Assembly: GCA_015680685.1 (NCBI GenBank)
Contig: MNCI01037634.1
Coordinates: 136,648-200,647, forward strand
Source of the DNA: Gnetum montanum
Taxonomy: Eukaryota > Streptophyta > Gnetopsida > Gnetales > Gnetaceae
DNA: 64,000 bases
Direction of reading: 5' to 3'
Shown: one piece after another, positions 36,541-48,529 of the stretch
How the letters are laid out: each line of letters begins with the position of its first letter
Position numbering within the stretch: position 1 is the first letter of the stretch
Made by a program: the position numbers and the translations under genes
Notes under the pieces: generated by a model
Databases searched by the model: none
What the model was told of the DNA's origin: nothing
The model's input: only the letters and a program-made list of their open reading frames with translations

Positions 36541-38171
36541 AAATTCTTAGTGACTATATGATGTATCTATAGGAATCTGACTACAACATAGGAGCTGAAA
36601 ATGATTTTGAAATGTTTTCACAAGTCATGAGTTGTAAGGAATCTAACTTTTGGTATGATTCCATTAAAGATGAAATGAACTCTATGTCATCTAATAGAGT
36701 CTGGGATCATGTCAAGTTAGTTGATGGTGTAAAAGCCATTGGATGCAAATGGGTCTTCAAAACTAGGAAAGACTCATTGGGTAACATTGAAAGATATAAG
36801 GCCAAACTTGTTGCTAAAGGATTCACTCAAAAATAGGAAATAGATTACAAGGAGACCTTTTCTCCTGTATCTAAGAAGGACTTCCTTCATGTTATCATGG
36901 CATTGGTTGTCCAATTTTATCTTGAATTACATCAAATGGATGTGAAAACAACATTCCTTAATGGTGATCTAGAGGAAGAGGTTTATGTCAAAAAACCTAA
37001 AGGATTTTTCTCTAATGATGGTGAGTAATTAGTATGCAAGCTCAACAAATCCATATATGGATTCAAATAGGCCTTCTATCAATGGTACTTAAAATTCCAT
37101 GATATAATCACTTCATTTGGTTTTGAAGAAGGCATCATGGATCAATGTATATACCAAAAGGTCAGTGGGAGACAAATTTATTTCCTTGTTCTATATGTGG
37201 ATGATATTCTTCTTGCAACCAATAATTGTGGATTTCTATATGAGGTAAAACATTCTCTCTAAGAATTTCAACATGAAGGATATGGGTGAGGCATCTTATG
37301 TCATTGGCATACAAATCCATAGGGATAGATCTAGATGTATTCTAGAACTATTGTAGGAAACTTATATCAATAAAGTTTTAGAGAGTTTTAGATGAAAGAT
37401 TGTTCACCAAGTATAGCACCCATTGTGAAGGGTGACATGTTCAATTTGAACCAATGCCCTAGGAATGATTTAGAAAAAAGTCAGATGAGCAACATTTTGT
37501 ATGCTTCAGCTATTGAAAGCCTTATGTATGCTTAGGTTTGCACAAGACCTAACATTGCATTTGCTATGAAAATGTTGAGCAAGTATTAAAGTAAACCAAG
37601 TATTGACCACTGGAGGGCTCCAAAGAAAGTGATGAGGTACCTTCAAGGTACAAAAGATTACATGCTTATGTATAAATGAACTAACTCCTTGGAGGTGATT
37701 GGCTACTCTAACTCAAACTTTTCTAGTTGTGTTGATTCATGAAAATTGACATCTGGTTATGTTTTTATGCTAGTTGAAGGAGCTATATCTTGGAGGAGTG
37801 GAAAGCAAACTTTAGTTACTACTTTCACCATGGAGGCAAAGTTTGTTTCTTGTTTTGACGCTACTTCACATGGTGTATGGCTAAAGAGTTTCATATCAGG
37901 GCTTAGAATTGTGGATTCTATATCTAGGCCATTAAGAATGTTTTGTGATAATTCAATTGTTGCCTTTATGGCTAAGAATAATAAGAGTGGTAGTCGAAGT
38001 AAACATATCGACATCAAGTACTTAGCCATAAGAGAACACATTAAGGAAAACAAAGTGGTCATTGCACATATAAGCACTAAATTAATGATATTTGATCCTT
38101 TGACAAAAGAAATGCCACCAAAGTCATTTAAGGATCATGTAGTTCGAATGGGACTTGGTTCCATAATGTAA
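36541..38171 (+). pseudogene. RT and RNase H of copia element F
   Basis: RT begins 'FWYDSIKDEMNSM', 'CKWVFKTRKDSLGNIERYKA' and 'KLVAKGFTQK'; 'LHQMDVKTTFLNGDLEEEVY' and the catalytic YVDDILL (about 37194) are present. After a frameshift near 37270 come 'RPNIAFAMKMLSKY' and RNase H (37746-38171), with 'SRSKHIDIKYLAIREHI' well kept and open for 141 codons to the stop. The order integrase then RT marks Ty1/copia. Confidence 0.9.
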
Positions 38172-38452
38172 TTTGTTGTACCTACAATTTACAATCTTAA
38201 TGAAACTCTTATTTAGTTGTGCTATTTTCTCATATGGTTTGTGCATATAGTTATTAGAGAAAATACACATATGGTAGGACCTAAAATGAACATTGGGTTT
38301 ATTCATAAAGTTAAGTTACCATATAGGGAATTATGTTTGAAAGATGATGATGCATTGTAATACATAGGAGATAATATTCACATTAAGAGAAACTATCGCA
38401 ATGATTCATGCATTTATTTCTTGAACTCTAAACCTGATAAAATATGGAGACC

Positions 38453-38463
38453 AAGTGGAAGAT
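38453..38463 (+). other. Polypurine tract of copia element F
   Basis: AAGTGGAAGAT immediately before the 3' LTR start TGTGGCATG. Confidence 0.75.
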
Positions 38464-39036
38464 TGTGGCATGCGTTACCCACTAACGTGCTTTATGCATT
38501 AGTTAATGCATGAAAGTGGCAACCATGTCTACTAATGCATTTTATGGATTAGTTAATGCATGAAAGTGGCCACCATGCCTAGTAACATGTTTTATGGGTT
38601 AGTTGATGCATGAAAGTGGCCACCATACCCACTAATGCATTTTTATGTGTTGGTTAACTTATCAAGGTGGTCTCCACATCTAGTAAGCATTTTTTACACA
38701 TTGGCATTGGGTCTCTTATGGTAACCGATTTTGTGGCCTATAAATTTGTTCTTGATGGGAGAACAAAGTCATCACAAATCACAGCAAGATTGCAATTTCG
38801 GTCCCTTTCGTAGATGCTTGAAGAGTGCATACACCATCATTATAGAGCACCCATGTGAAAGAAGAATCAAAACGCCAAATTTAATCTAAGGCATCAATGG
38901 CTAAAGGCCAGTTTCATTTGCTCAAGAATTATGCATTTCTAGTTATTTATGCATGTGAATTATTGTGCCATTTGCTTCTACATTCTGTACTTTGATTAGT
39001 TGTTCCATCTAGTTTTCTACATAATGTTTTTTTACA
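38464..39036 (+). mobile_element. 3' LTR of copia element F
   Basis: 573 bp, TGTGGCATGCG to TTTACA, collinear with the 5' LTR at 27287-27863, including the 'agttaatgcatgaaagtggc' repeats. Followed by CTAAA. Confidence 0.87.
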
Positions 39037-40488
39037 CTAAATACATTGAAAAAGTCTAACAACTCATAAGCAAGAAAAAGAGAAAATGTATGCATGATCA
39101 TCAAACCATACACCTACTTGTGGGTTTCCCTGGTGGCACATTTGATATCAAATCTGATAGTAGTGGCAGTCTCATATTTAACATTGGCTGCATGAATCTA
39201 CCATAGATGTAGATGCCATAAATCAATTGATCCCTCAAGGGTTAAGGTATTTACACATGCAAAGTAAAACAACAAAGATTCAACTAAGTAACTCTACATG
39301 GGTGAACATCGTAAGGTTGAGAAACCTACGAGCAATCACTTTGTGGTTTCGGGAGATGGAAGTGAAAATGAAGATGTAGATGAAGTTCTGTGTAGCAGCA
39401 GTAGTTTCAAATAACATCTGAGAGCTCAACATCTGATGCAAAACATTGAAGAGCTTCCTCATAATTTTGGACACCTACGATGCCTCTAAATATTACATTT
39501 TTAGTCACCATGGTTGAAATGACCGTTAGAGGGCTTTGGAATGTTGTCATTATTGAAGGAGTTGTGGATGGAGGTTTGCCAAAAAATGGAAGAGTTGTGC
39601 AGTGACTTTTACAATTTTGGATCACTACATACTATGGTCTAGACTCATACAAATACGTTGTAAGAGGTGTACTAGAAGTAAATAATCCAACTCAAACATT
39701 TGAAAATAGTGTTGCTAGATTCACATTTGCACCACAAGTCTAAAAATTTACCTTTTTCACCACTCGTTAACATTTAATATTGGTCACACTAGACTCCAAA
39801 CTAATTTTAGTCATTAAAATATGCAAAATAATTCAACATGATTTTATTGATTAATGCATACTAAATATCATTGCCTGACTCTTTTGTTACTTCCATTAGA
39901 TTTCATGCTAATCAAAGATATCAAGGATGCCAAACTTGGCAATTTGCACCAATTTGAATGGATTGCTATATGTTCTTCAATATCAATGTATTATTAAAAT
40001 AATTATTTTTTAAACATTATTGAGTATAAATAAGACATTCAACTTTGTATTGGGAAGAATACGAAGAAGAGGAGTTGATACCCAAGCAAATCCACATCAA
40101 GCTGAAGTCAATTTTCCTTGCAAATAATTAAGATAGTATTTGTTGAGCATTGTGGTGACTATTGGAGTCCATTGTAGAGTTGCCAAGGTTGCTGCATTAT
40201 GAGGATAGTAAGGTAGAATTGTAAATCAAGTGAAGTCTCCCTTGTGATCCTTGAGATCTATGTTTGCATTCTTGATTTCAATTTGATTTAATCATTAATT
40301 TTCATTCTTGAACTTAAGATAAGAAGTTAGGATGAAAATTCATGTTTTTACTTATGAGTGAGAGTCATAAGTGTGCAATTTGATTGGATTCAATTTTAAT
40401 TATTTTATGTCTTGATGATCTTTTGACTTTGAACAATTCCTCCATGGATATGACTCATAGGTTGGTCACAGACAAGGTGATAATTTAT
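39037..40488. other. Unassigned DNA between elements F and D2
   Basis: No coding domain was recognised. A TATA-like 'gagtataaataagac' near 40023 with following 5'-leader-like sequence might be an old LTR fragment, but I found no partner. GCAAT at 40489-40493 is the left flank of D2. Confidence 0.4.
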
Positions 40489-41540
40489 GCAATTGTAGTA
40501 ATTGAAAACATTAGAGGCTAGAACGAGACTCCAAGAGGTCTATAGTCGCATAGTTTTGACCCTACTTTTGTTCAAGGGCCTACTAGGAATGGAGGCAAGG
40601 TGCTCAAAATGGTCTTGTTGATCAAACTGGGACTTATGAGTGTTACAACGAAATGGATGTCAAAGAGGACATGGTGTTTTGTGATGTCCATGATGTTCAC
40701 GAATGTGGGTGTAGTAGAGGTTTTGGATGCAAAAACGAGGATGCAAATGTGCGAATATGAACTTGAATAATGAATATGCAAGTAGAATGCTAGAATGTAA
40801 GAAAAAATGCACAAAATGTGAGCAAGAGAGAAAGGCACCACCCTAAATAGGGGAAGCATAGTCAATTGCAAAGAAAGATTTAGGAGGTATGTGGTGTACA
40901 AATAGGCACAATAAGTAGTGTAGCGACCGAAAATGTTGATGGGTGGAACACCGAGAGGTTACTAGGCATACAGCCTAACCCCAGATCTATGCGAGGGCCA
41001 TGCTGGAGTAAACAGAAATGGGGTGCCTTGAATGGTCTAGTCAATCAGACAGGGACTTAATCGGTGTACAATAACCTTTCGTAAACAATTTTTTTAAAGA
41101 TGTTATGTATAAATTAAGAGATGAACATAAATTAGTAAGCAATGATGCAAAATATGGTGATAGAAAAACAAAATGAAACAAGCTTGAGTGAGAGAGTACA
41201 CCACCCCAAGATCGGGGGATTTGATCTTTGTTTGGCTGAAAGATGTACAACTAATGTGCAGTGTGGATGGGCACATCTTATAACAAAACAGTATGGTCAC
41301 AGCTCCTCGACTGATGCCAATGGTTTGCTACCAAGAACTGATGAACTGGTGCTTTCTGGGCAAGGAAAGTGTTGTTGCTAGGGTTTGCTGTTCACTAGCC
41401 TCCTACTTGCTAGTCTTTTTGTCAAAGCCAATCGGCAGAAAGCCAAATGCCAAAATACCAACCAAGGAGCCAACTACCAGAAAGGTGATTACCAAAGCCA
41501 ACAATGCAAAAGCCCCCCTTTTGAACATTTCTTACTGGGG

Positions 41541-41589
41541 TATTTATAGAGCCAACAGTGAGAGAGAGACGTGGTTTGGATGCCACGTG
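41541..41589 (-). promoter_or_regulatory. LTR core promoter of D4
   Basis: TATAAATA (complement of 41541-41548) with the G-box CACGTG at 41584-41589 about 36 bases upstream on the minus strand, in the context GGGACCCAGGACACGTGGCA. Matching arrangements occur in D1 and D2. Confidence 0.6.
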
Positions 41590-41969
41590 TCCTGGGTCCC
41601 ACATGATGCAAACATGAATGTGCCATATTGCTATGTAGTGCTACACTGCAGTGTTACGCTAATCGTGAACCCACTGTATTGTGACCATACTATTCAAATT
41701 GCATGTGCTAGAATCCAAGGAACTACCATGTTTGTTACAAAAAAAATGCCAACAATGAATGCAAAGTGGAGCCTGTGCCCCAGGATCACATCTTCCCTAC
41801 TCTTGCGAGTAGGGTCAAGCACAGGGACAACTTTGGGGATAATTAGGGGAGGTGCAAAACAAAGAAAACTTGCTAATCCTATCTTTTGTAGAGATGCTGG
41901 GATAGGAGTGACCATTGCCAACAAGTTCTGGAGCTAACCAAAGACGTCCTGATTCTTCCATGCAAGTGT

Positions 41970-42830
41970 TACGCTATTTACGCTGCCTAGCATATCGGTG
42001 TAGCATAATCACCCACACGCTATGTTGTGTTACACTGTGTAGCGTAGCCGCCTATCTTGAGATAAAACTTGCCCAAAAGTTGAAAATACCCCTATGAGGC
42101 CTAGCTAGGCAAGCAACTGCAATAATTGGCAATCCTACTTTCCATATTGAAAGGTCTTGGGACCTATGAAGTTCACCCTTGAAACACTTTTGTGCTTTGT
42201 GTCCTTGCTATGCTGTGTAGCATAGCACAACATAGCAGCCAGTGTGACATGCATCCTTACTTGATTTACAATGCTTTGTCAAGAAATTTTTCTTGGAACT
42301 GAGGGGTGAAGTGGGATAGGAAATCTTGGAGGTTGAAGTGTGGCCAAATGTAATTCCTTTGCTAGGACCACTTGGCAAAAGACCTTCATGTGTTCTATTC
42401 CTGCTACGCTGCGTAGCATAGCACAGCATAGCACCCAGTTTGGCTTGAATCTTGACTTACTTCATAATCATTCCATCACAGAATGTTAGTCATGTCCTAG
42501 TGTGGCAACAGAACAAGCATGTTTGATGGTTGAGGCATGGGCAAATATGCTTACCCTGTCAAAGAAATTTGAATAGGAATATTGTCACAATAAATCCTTG
42601 CTACGTTGTGCTAAGCTGCGTAGTGTAGCACAGCATAGCACTTGAATTGAGAAGATTTCTGTTGAAATTTGCCATATTTTGCTGCATCATGTTGCTCATG
42701 CTTTTAAGGATGAAGCAGGGTAGGTACCTTGGAGGGCTAAGTCATTGTCAAATTACATTTCTGGCACCTGATCAGTCTCCACACAGCCTACTATGTTGTG
42801 CAACGTAGCGTAGCATAGCAGGTACCATTG
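41970..42830 (-). repeat. About 195-bp tandem repeats with palindromic cores in the D4 LTR
   Basis: Palindromic clusters of the type GCTACGCTGCGTAGCATAGC begin near 42010, 42208, 42402, 42599 and 42790, that is, every 191-205 bp. The sequence between them is related from unit to unit (each has a 'catgcttgaa' or 'cctaggtgaa'-like part and the word 'ggg(t/a)agg'). Confidence 0.6.
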
Positions 42831-43478
42831 TTAGAAAACTTGCCAAACTATTTAGTCCATCCTAAATACTTTTGAAAGCTCCTAGCATGGTCCCTGCATA
42901 GACCGTCAGCCAGGTCAAGTGTCAAGCTAGACAAGCTAGGGGGTGTAGCAAGCCTATCGGCCTGGGAGATAGAAAATTTGCTGGACTATACAGTCTACCC
43001 CTAGTGCCTCTTTCATGCAAACTAGCCTTGTAGCTGGGTGTTATGTTGATTGTGCTATAGAGGGTGGTAGGTAGGCTCGGAAGCAATTTTGTAGATGTTA
43101 GGACTTCTGGGGTGCCATGTTGTCTGCAGAGTTCATCATGACACCGTGCTTGCAATGATCCTTGCCCAAATTTTGGAACTGTGCTAAATCATGAGAGTCC
43201 TAAAATTTATGGTATTTCAGGTAGCATAGTCATAGTCTCAAGGTGTTTAGCTATGAAGAATTGATATTGTCATGAAGTCTGAGCCTGTCGGGTTAGCTGC
43301 CATAGTGTCCTATAGGCTGTGGTGGTGTACGGTGTGCTAGGCGGTGTACAATGGTGTCAAGCAATGTCCCAAAGTTCACCAAGATGCTAAGTGTGCTCAA
43401 GTGCAAGGATGTCCATAATGCAAGTTCACTCATTTATTGCTTCAAAATGCCAACCCCCTAAATCATAAAGCACTAGAG

Positions 43479-43526
43479 TATTTATAGGCCTAGGGTTAGT
43501 GTGAATTTTGGATCAGGTGCCACGTG
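43479..43526 (-). promoter_or_regulatory. LTR core promoter of D2
   Basis: TATTTATA (complement TATAAATA) at 43479-43486 and CACGTG at 43521-43526, the same spacing as in D4. Confidence 0.55.
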
Positions 43527-44515
43527 GTAGAGGGGTAGTTGGGACTATGCCTCTTTTGTGCTTTTTTTTGAGCTTTTTGCTCTTTTATGCTTTTGTGCTT
43601 TTTTTTATGTTACACACCCACGTTCACTTGCAAACAACCTTGTTGTTGTTGCAGGATAGGTGTTTCCTCCCCAAGATGAGTTATGTTACATCCATGTGGG
43701 GCTTTGATCTGCCTACAGATGCTTCCCATGGGATGAGTTGTGTTACATCCATCATGGACTTGGTGGTTGGGCATTTGAAAGGGCCTTATGTGCATCAAGG
43801 AAGCTTGCAAAGAGGATACAAAAAATTGCAAGTATAAGGAATGGAGGCTAAGCTAGCTGAAGGGAGAGTAGGATATGCACTCCCAAGTAGCTAAGCTAAT
43901 CAGAGTGGCCACTTTGGAACAGTGTAGTGCCTTGCTCTTGTGGTGAAACACATCTCTGAATCACGCCATCTTAGCCTTTATCTTGCAAACACAACAAAGA
44001 GAAAACCAGAAAAATGACCATCAAGTGAAGTGAGGGCAAAGTCCAGCTTGCTCGAGACACTGCTAGGGTGGAAAATGTTGTGTCTAACATGTGCAATGTC
44101 CAAAGCAGGAAGGCTAGCATACATTTCAGCAACGGAAGGCTAAAAAGGCTAGCATTAAAGAGGCTAAGAGCGATGGTGATGCAGGTGCTTAGGATTCCTT
44201 ACCCAAGGCAAACATCATGCAATCCAGTTGCAAGGTAAGAAGCCTAATAGCTGAACATCTTTTGGACTCGAATGATGGTGAGGGTTGGAGGATGGCAACC
44301 TTGTGGCTTGGCCACAATAGTGCTAGTACTCCAACAGCAAGTACTGATAGCAAGAGCTACTACCACGATGATTGGTTGTGGTAGCAGTAGCTTTAGAAGG
44401 TTAGTAAGATGTCAAACGACATCTTCAGAAGAACAGGAAGATGCCATGGGCGATGACATCACATGTGTTCTAGAGGGTTTTTTCTTGACAATGTGAATTT
44501 CATTATGGAATTGCA

Positions 44516-44530
44516 ACGTCCCATCCCATG
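44516..44530 (-). other. Polypurine tract of D2
   Basis: Minus strand ACATGGGATGGGACGT ends at the LTR start TGCAATTCC. Confidence 0.55.
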
Positions 44531-44589
44531 TTGTTCAGGAAGCTTGAAGGTGTGCATGCTCACTTATTCAGAAGGGTCACATGTGTGAG

Positions 44590-44925
44590 TTGGGAGGCGT
44601 TGCACTGTGAACCCAGTTTAAAGTCTTGATAGACTATTGTATGTGCTAGTTTAAGGTCCTAGTAGACCATTGTGCTAGTTTAACGTCATAGCGGATGGTG
44701 GATGGCCAGTTTAAGGTCGTAGCGGATCATGCTGTGGGTGCCAATTTTATGTCATGGCCCAAAGATGTGTTGTGCCAGCTTAACATCATAACGGATGTTC
44801 TGTGCTAGTTTATAGTCACAGCAAACCATCGATGCTAGTTTATAGTGATAGCAGACTAACTATTCCAATTTTACATCGTAGTGGATGTTCTGTGCCAGTT
44901 TTACATAGTAGCGAACGTTCTGCTT
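44590..44925. repeat. Hairpin-unit array after D2 integrase
   Basis: About ten diverged copies of a unit of roughly 28-33 bp, e.g. 'gctagtttaaggtcctagtagaccattg' and 'ccagtttaaggtcgtagcggatcatg'. The core GGTC-N6-GACC can form a 4-bp stem; several copies have decayed. The same unit family is found at 48530-48800. Confidence 0.7.
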
Positions 44926-44929
44926 ACCT

Positions 44930-45990
44930 TTCTTCATGTCTGATGCAATCCTTTATGTCAAACATAGTATGGCTTGAGGTACAAGTGGTTGACAGGATTT
45001 GCAAACTTGTTGCCATCCATATCAGCCAGTTTGAATACCCCATTCTCATAGGCTTTCGTGATTATGAAAGCACCTTCCTAGTTGGCTAAGAATTTGCTTA
45101 CAGGTTTATGAACAGCCTTGAGGACTAGGTCCCCCTTTTTGATCAGTTGTTGATATAAGTTCTAGTGATGCTTTTGCCACTGTTTATCCTAGTACCATTC
45201 AATGCAGCCAAGTGTTTGGGCACACTCCTCCTCTATGGAGTCAAGATCAATGATCCTTGACTCATTGTTTTGAGTCTCATCCACAACGTTTGAGAGGATC
45301 ATCCGAAGTGATGGAACTTGCAATTCAAGAGGTAACACCACTTCAAATCCCTAAACAATACTATAAGGAGTCTTACCTATATCTATTTTGCATGTCATAC
45401 AGTAAGCCCACAACACGGAGAGGATTTGCTCATGCCATCGCCTCTTGCTACTACTAAGCATCTTTTTCAGAAGGTTGATGATGACTTTGTTTGTTGCCTC
45501 TGCTTGACCTTTTTCCTATGGGTAGTATTGTGATGAAAAAGAGTGTTTGATGCTAAGGTTTTTTCAAAATATTTTGGTTTCTGCACTACTAAATTATGGC
45601 CTCTTGTCCATCACAATAGTCATGGGAAGACCAAACCTTATTACTATGTTATCCAGGATGAAGTAGCAGACCTACTGAGATGTAGTCTTTCTAAGGGAAA
45701 TAGCTTCTACCCACTTTGTAAAGTATTTGGTGGTGGTAATAGTGAAATTATGCCCTATGAAAGACTTAGGTGTAATGGGTCCTATGATGTCTAGTCCCCA
45801 ACATTGGAAGGGCCATGTTATTTTTGTAGGATGTAATTTAGTAGGTGACACATGTATGAGGTTCCCATGACATTGACACACATCGCATGTCCTAACCTTG
45901 GCAAGGAAATCTCATTCTATGTAAGGCTAATAGTAACTTAAGCGTATGATTTTTGCTACCATAGCCCTAGGGGCTATGTGTTCCCCACAT
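44930..45990 (-). pseudogene. Integrase of element D2
   Basis: Minus strand. 45672-45881 carries 'PFQCWGLDIIGPITPKS' with the first catalytic Asp and 'YFTKWVEAISLRK'. Downstream the second Asp ('IVMDKRP') and the Glu ('KGQAEATNKVI') are kept. C-terminal part shows 'KPVSKFLANWEGAFI' and 'NHLYLKPYY' to about 44960. There are a few stops and no chromodomain. Inserts DNA copies; typical Tat sequence. Confidence 0.87.
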
Positions 45991-45999
45991 AGTCCATCA

Positions 46000-46830
46000 T
46001 GGACTTCAACAACAATCTTCTGTGCTTCTTTCCCACTAACGCAAGCTAGCAATATTCCATTGTAAGAGCATTTGCATAGAGTGTTGTCTCCTACGAAGAC
46101 ATATTGCCATGCTCACTTTCATATTGCATCATTTTGAGTGGACATCAAGCCATGTGGGGGTTCACCATGTTGGAGGTAAGCTTTAATGTTGGCATACCAC
46201 TCTTGGGTATCTTTTGCACTTACAGATGCAATGTTCACCGCTTGAGTAATAGGATCTATGCATTCTATTCTTGAAGTGAGCAAGGTAGCAAATAGGTGTG
46301 ATGGCACATTTAATGCTAACATGGCTAGCACATCAGCTATAGTGTTTTTGTTATGGGGCACGTGTTGAATGTCTAAAGTTGTAAACTGCTTTAGTAGAAT
46401 TTTGGCTAAATCATAGTAATGTTGCAAATGTGAAGCCTCGTAAGCATAAAATTTAGTAATCTGGTTGATAACTTGTTGCGAGTTGCCTCAGATTGCTAAG
46501 TGTTGGATCCTCAACTCTTGAGCTGCTAGAAGGCCCCTAAGGAGTCCTTCGTACTCAGCTATATTTTTGGTGCAAAGGAATGTAAAATGATACATGAGGG
46601 GTCAAATTTTCCCAAAGGGAAATGTAAGGACAGCGACTGCGGTACCACCTCGTGTAGTTGAGGCACCGTTGAAATGTAAACTAGCCTCAAAATCTGATAG
46701 TACAAGACTTATGATATTAACATGCTCATTGGGGAACTCAGGTTCTATTATTGCTTGATCATCAACGGGTGAAGTTGTAAGCTATGCGGCTATCGCTTGA
46801 CCCTTTGTGGAGGATTGTGCCATATAATGT
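46000..46830 (-). pseudogene. Archaeal-type (second) RNase H of D2
   Basis: 46119-46427 holds 'HYYDLAKILLKQFTTLDIQHVPHNKNTIAD'. Upstream (46490-46700) are 'LHFNGASTTRGG', 'AEYEGLLRGL' and 'GNSQ'. Catalytic positions normally Asp in 'DGAS' and 'GDSQ' are both Asn here, each explained by one G-to-A change; the Glu and the last Asp are kept. A second RNase H after RT-RH is diagnostic of Tat/Ogre-type gypsy elements. Confidence 0.85.
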
Positions 46831-47147
46831 AGGTCAAACTCCACTGTTATTTCTTTCCATCAAGTCATTCTACTGCTCTCGTATAAGTTGGTTGTGATAT
46901 CCCGAAGTATGTTGCTTTTGCATATAATGTTAACTTTACTGGGAAATAGGTAATGTCTCCACTTTTTAAGTGTGAACACTAGGGCAAGATAGTTTTTCTC
47001 TACCTCGTTGTACTTTGCTTCATATGCTACCAATGCATGACTTAAGTAGTAGACTAGGATTCCATACCCATCGTCTCTCTTTTGACATAGCAGTGCAGCA
47101 ATAGATGTGTCTAAGCTGGCAAGATAGATGTAGAAAGGCCTATCCCT
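46831..47147 (-). pseudogene. First RNase H of D2
   Basis: Minus strand contains 'YEAKYNEVEKNYLALVFTLKKWRHYLF' (about 46975-47055), the gypsy RNase H region, flanked by RT and the second RNase H. Decayed. Confidence 0.75.
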
Positions 47148-48010
47148 CTATGGTGGATAAATAGTTGGACGATGTAAAAGCTCTTTCTTTAGGCTATCAA
47201 AGGCTTGTTGACATTGATTTTTCCACTCGAAGTTTACATCCTTTTTAAGCAAGTGTTGCATTGGGTGTAACTTGTTAGTCAACCTTGCGATGAACCTTTT
47301 GATAAACTGCACTCGACCTTGCAACCTGCGTAACTCTATAAGATTTGTAGGTGGTTCTAAGTTAACAATGGTCGTAACTTTATCAAGATCCACTCGTATC
47401 CCTATTTCTGACACTACAAAGCCTAACATGCATCCAGTTTTAACTTCAAAGACACATTTTCTTGGGTTGAGGCACAAGTCATACCTATGACAACGTTGAA
47501 GGACTACATTTAGATCATTGGGATAATCAGTAGCTTCCTTAGACTTAACCACTATGTCATTGACGTAGTCATTTAATCTTTCCAAGAGGTAATCACTAAA
47601 GATGTATGTCATTGCTCATTGATATGTTGCTCTAGCATTTTTCAGCCCAAAATACATCATTGTATAACAAAAAGTTCCCCAAGGGGTCATAAAGGTAGTT
47701 GCCAATTGATGCTCTGGGTTGATATGGATCTAATTATAGCTTGAGAACCCATCCATGAATGATAGTAAGGCATGACCAGTCATAGTATCGATAAGTTGAT
47801 TGATACTTGGCAATGGGAAGTCATCCTTAATTGTTGCCCTATTTAAATCTTGAAAGTCTATACAAATTCGTATACTTCCAGTCTTCTTGGGTACGACTAC
47901 AATGTTTGAGACCCAATCTGAGTAATCGACTATCCGAAACTTGATAAATTTTTATAATTTCATCACATACAGCTAAGGCAATCCTTGGTTTAATTTTGCA
48001 AACTTTTTGT
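47148..48010 (-). pseudogene. Reverse transcriptase of D2
   Basis: 47148-47612 (154 codons open) has YVNDIVV in place of the catalytic YVDDIVV, then 'VVLQRCHRYDLCLNPRKCVF', 'GFVVSEIGI', 'RRLQGRVQFIKRFIARL' and 'FDSLKKELLHRP'. The fingers and palm before it (47620-48010) are broken by stops and a frameshift but include 'KPRIALAVCDEIIK' and remnants of 'SFMDGFSGYNQI'. Family resemblance to Tat RT is strong. Confidence 0.88.
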
Positions 48011-48423
48011 TTAACTGCCTTGACACATGGGTCTAGGATAATATTGTATTGTATGATTCATAAGTCTAGGCCCGGCATGTCTTCATATGACCATGCAAAC
48101 ACTTTGGCATTGTTATTAAGAACTTGTGAAATGCTTTGTTGCACCTATGGATCTAGTAGGGAGCTAATTTTTAAGGTTTTTGCCTCACCTCTATACATAG
48201 TTACAAGGATTTCAATAAGAGGGTCTTCAGTCACATCCCCAGCCTCTAAATCTAGGGCTTGGACTAGGTGTTCGGGTTGATCAAGGGGTGTTTCTAAGGA
48301 CACAACATAAGTGTCACAAGGAGATGGTTCGAAGTTTACTGATTCTAGATTTAGGTGTCTTGTAAATTTGCCGTAGGGATACGTTAACGTCAAAGGCGAA
48401 TGAATATCACCATGCATAGCCAT
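48011..48423 (-). pseudogene. Start of D2 pol: linker before RT
   Basis: Opens with ATG at 48423 (MAMHGDIHSPLTLTYPYGKF) and runs through 'KTLKISSLLDP' toward 'VFAWSYEDMPGL', the 'fAWsyeDMPGi' box that precedes gypsy RT. The fresh ATG suggests pol of this family is a separate ORF from gag-protease, which lies 6 kb away beyond the antisense gene. Confidence 0.7.
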
Positions 48424-48529
48424 TTTTCAATAGGACCTGCCATAATAAGGAAACAGACCACATCAAGTGATACTTGTTTGAGATAATAGCATGTAATGAA
48501 TATATGTAAAGAAATGATGCAACATAAGA

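Larger units (their letters stand above)
27287..39036 (+). mobile_element. Element F: Ty1/copia retrotransposon with nested gypsy element
   Basis: 5' LTR (27287-27863), methionine-type primer-binding site, gag, PR, INT, RT, RNase H in copia order (integrase before RT), polypurine tract, 3' LTR (38464-39036). Flanking 5-mers TTGAA and CTAAA differ by two transitions and could be a decayed target duplication. The leader region is broken by element C (about 28150 to the N gap). Confidence 0.88.
40919..43219 (-). mobile_element. Solo LTR D4 of the Tat-like family
   Basis: 2301 bp, TGTAGCGACC on the left and TATTTCA on the right (minus-strand start TGAAATACC). Flanks AGTAG (40914-40918) and GGTAG (43220-43224) differ by one transition and look like a target duplication. 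It carries a TATA box complement at 41541-41548, a CACGTG G-box at 41584-41589, and an array of about 195-bp repeats (41970-42830). It aligns end to end with the solo LTR at 3790-5774. Confidence 0.83.
40494..44515 (-). mobile_element. 3' LTR of element D2, split by solo LTR D4
   Basis: Left end TGTAGTAATTG at 40494; right end complement of TGCAATTCCATAATG at 44515. This resembles the start of the D3 LTR (TGAAACACCATGAAATTTC). About 1.7 kb without the D4 insert. TATA complement at 43479-43486 and a G-box CACGTG at 43521-43526. The sequence to the right (complement ACATGGGATGGGACGT) is a polypurine tract. Left flank GCAAT. Confidence 0.7.

Noticed and set aside
41293-41937. Plus-strand frame of 214 codons as a gene
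   Set aside because: It lies antisense in the D4 LTR; the D1 LTR does not keep it open, and no domain is visible.
40919-43219. D4 as the 3' LTR of D2
   Set aside because: No polypurine tract on its right; near-identical 5-mers flank it and LTR sequence continues on both sides.
44590-44925. A CRISPR-like array
   Set aside because: Units are degenerate and the 'spacers' are part of the diverged repeat; the setting is a plant retrotransposon.
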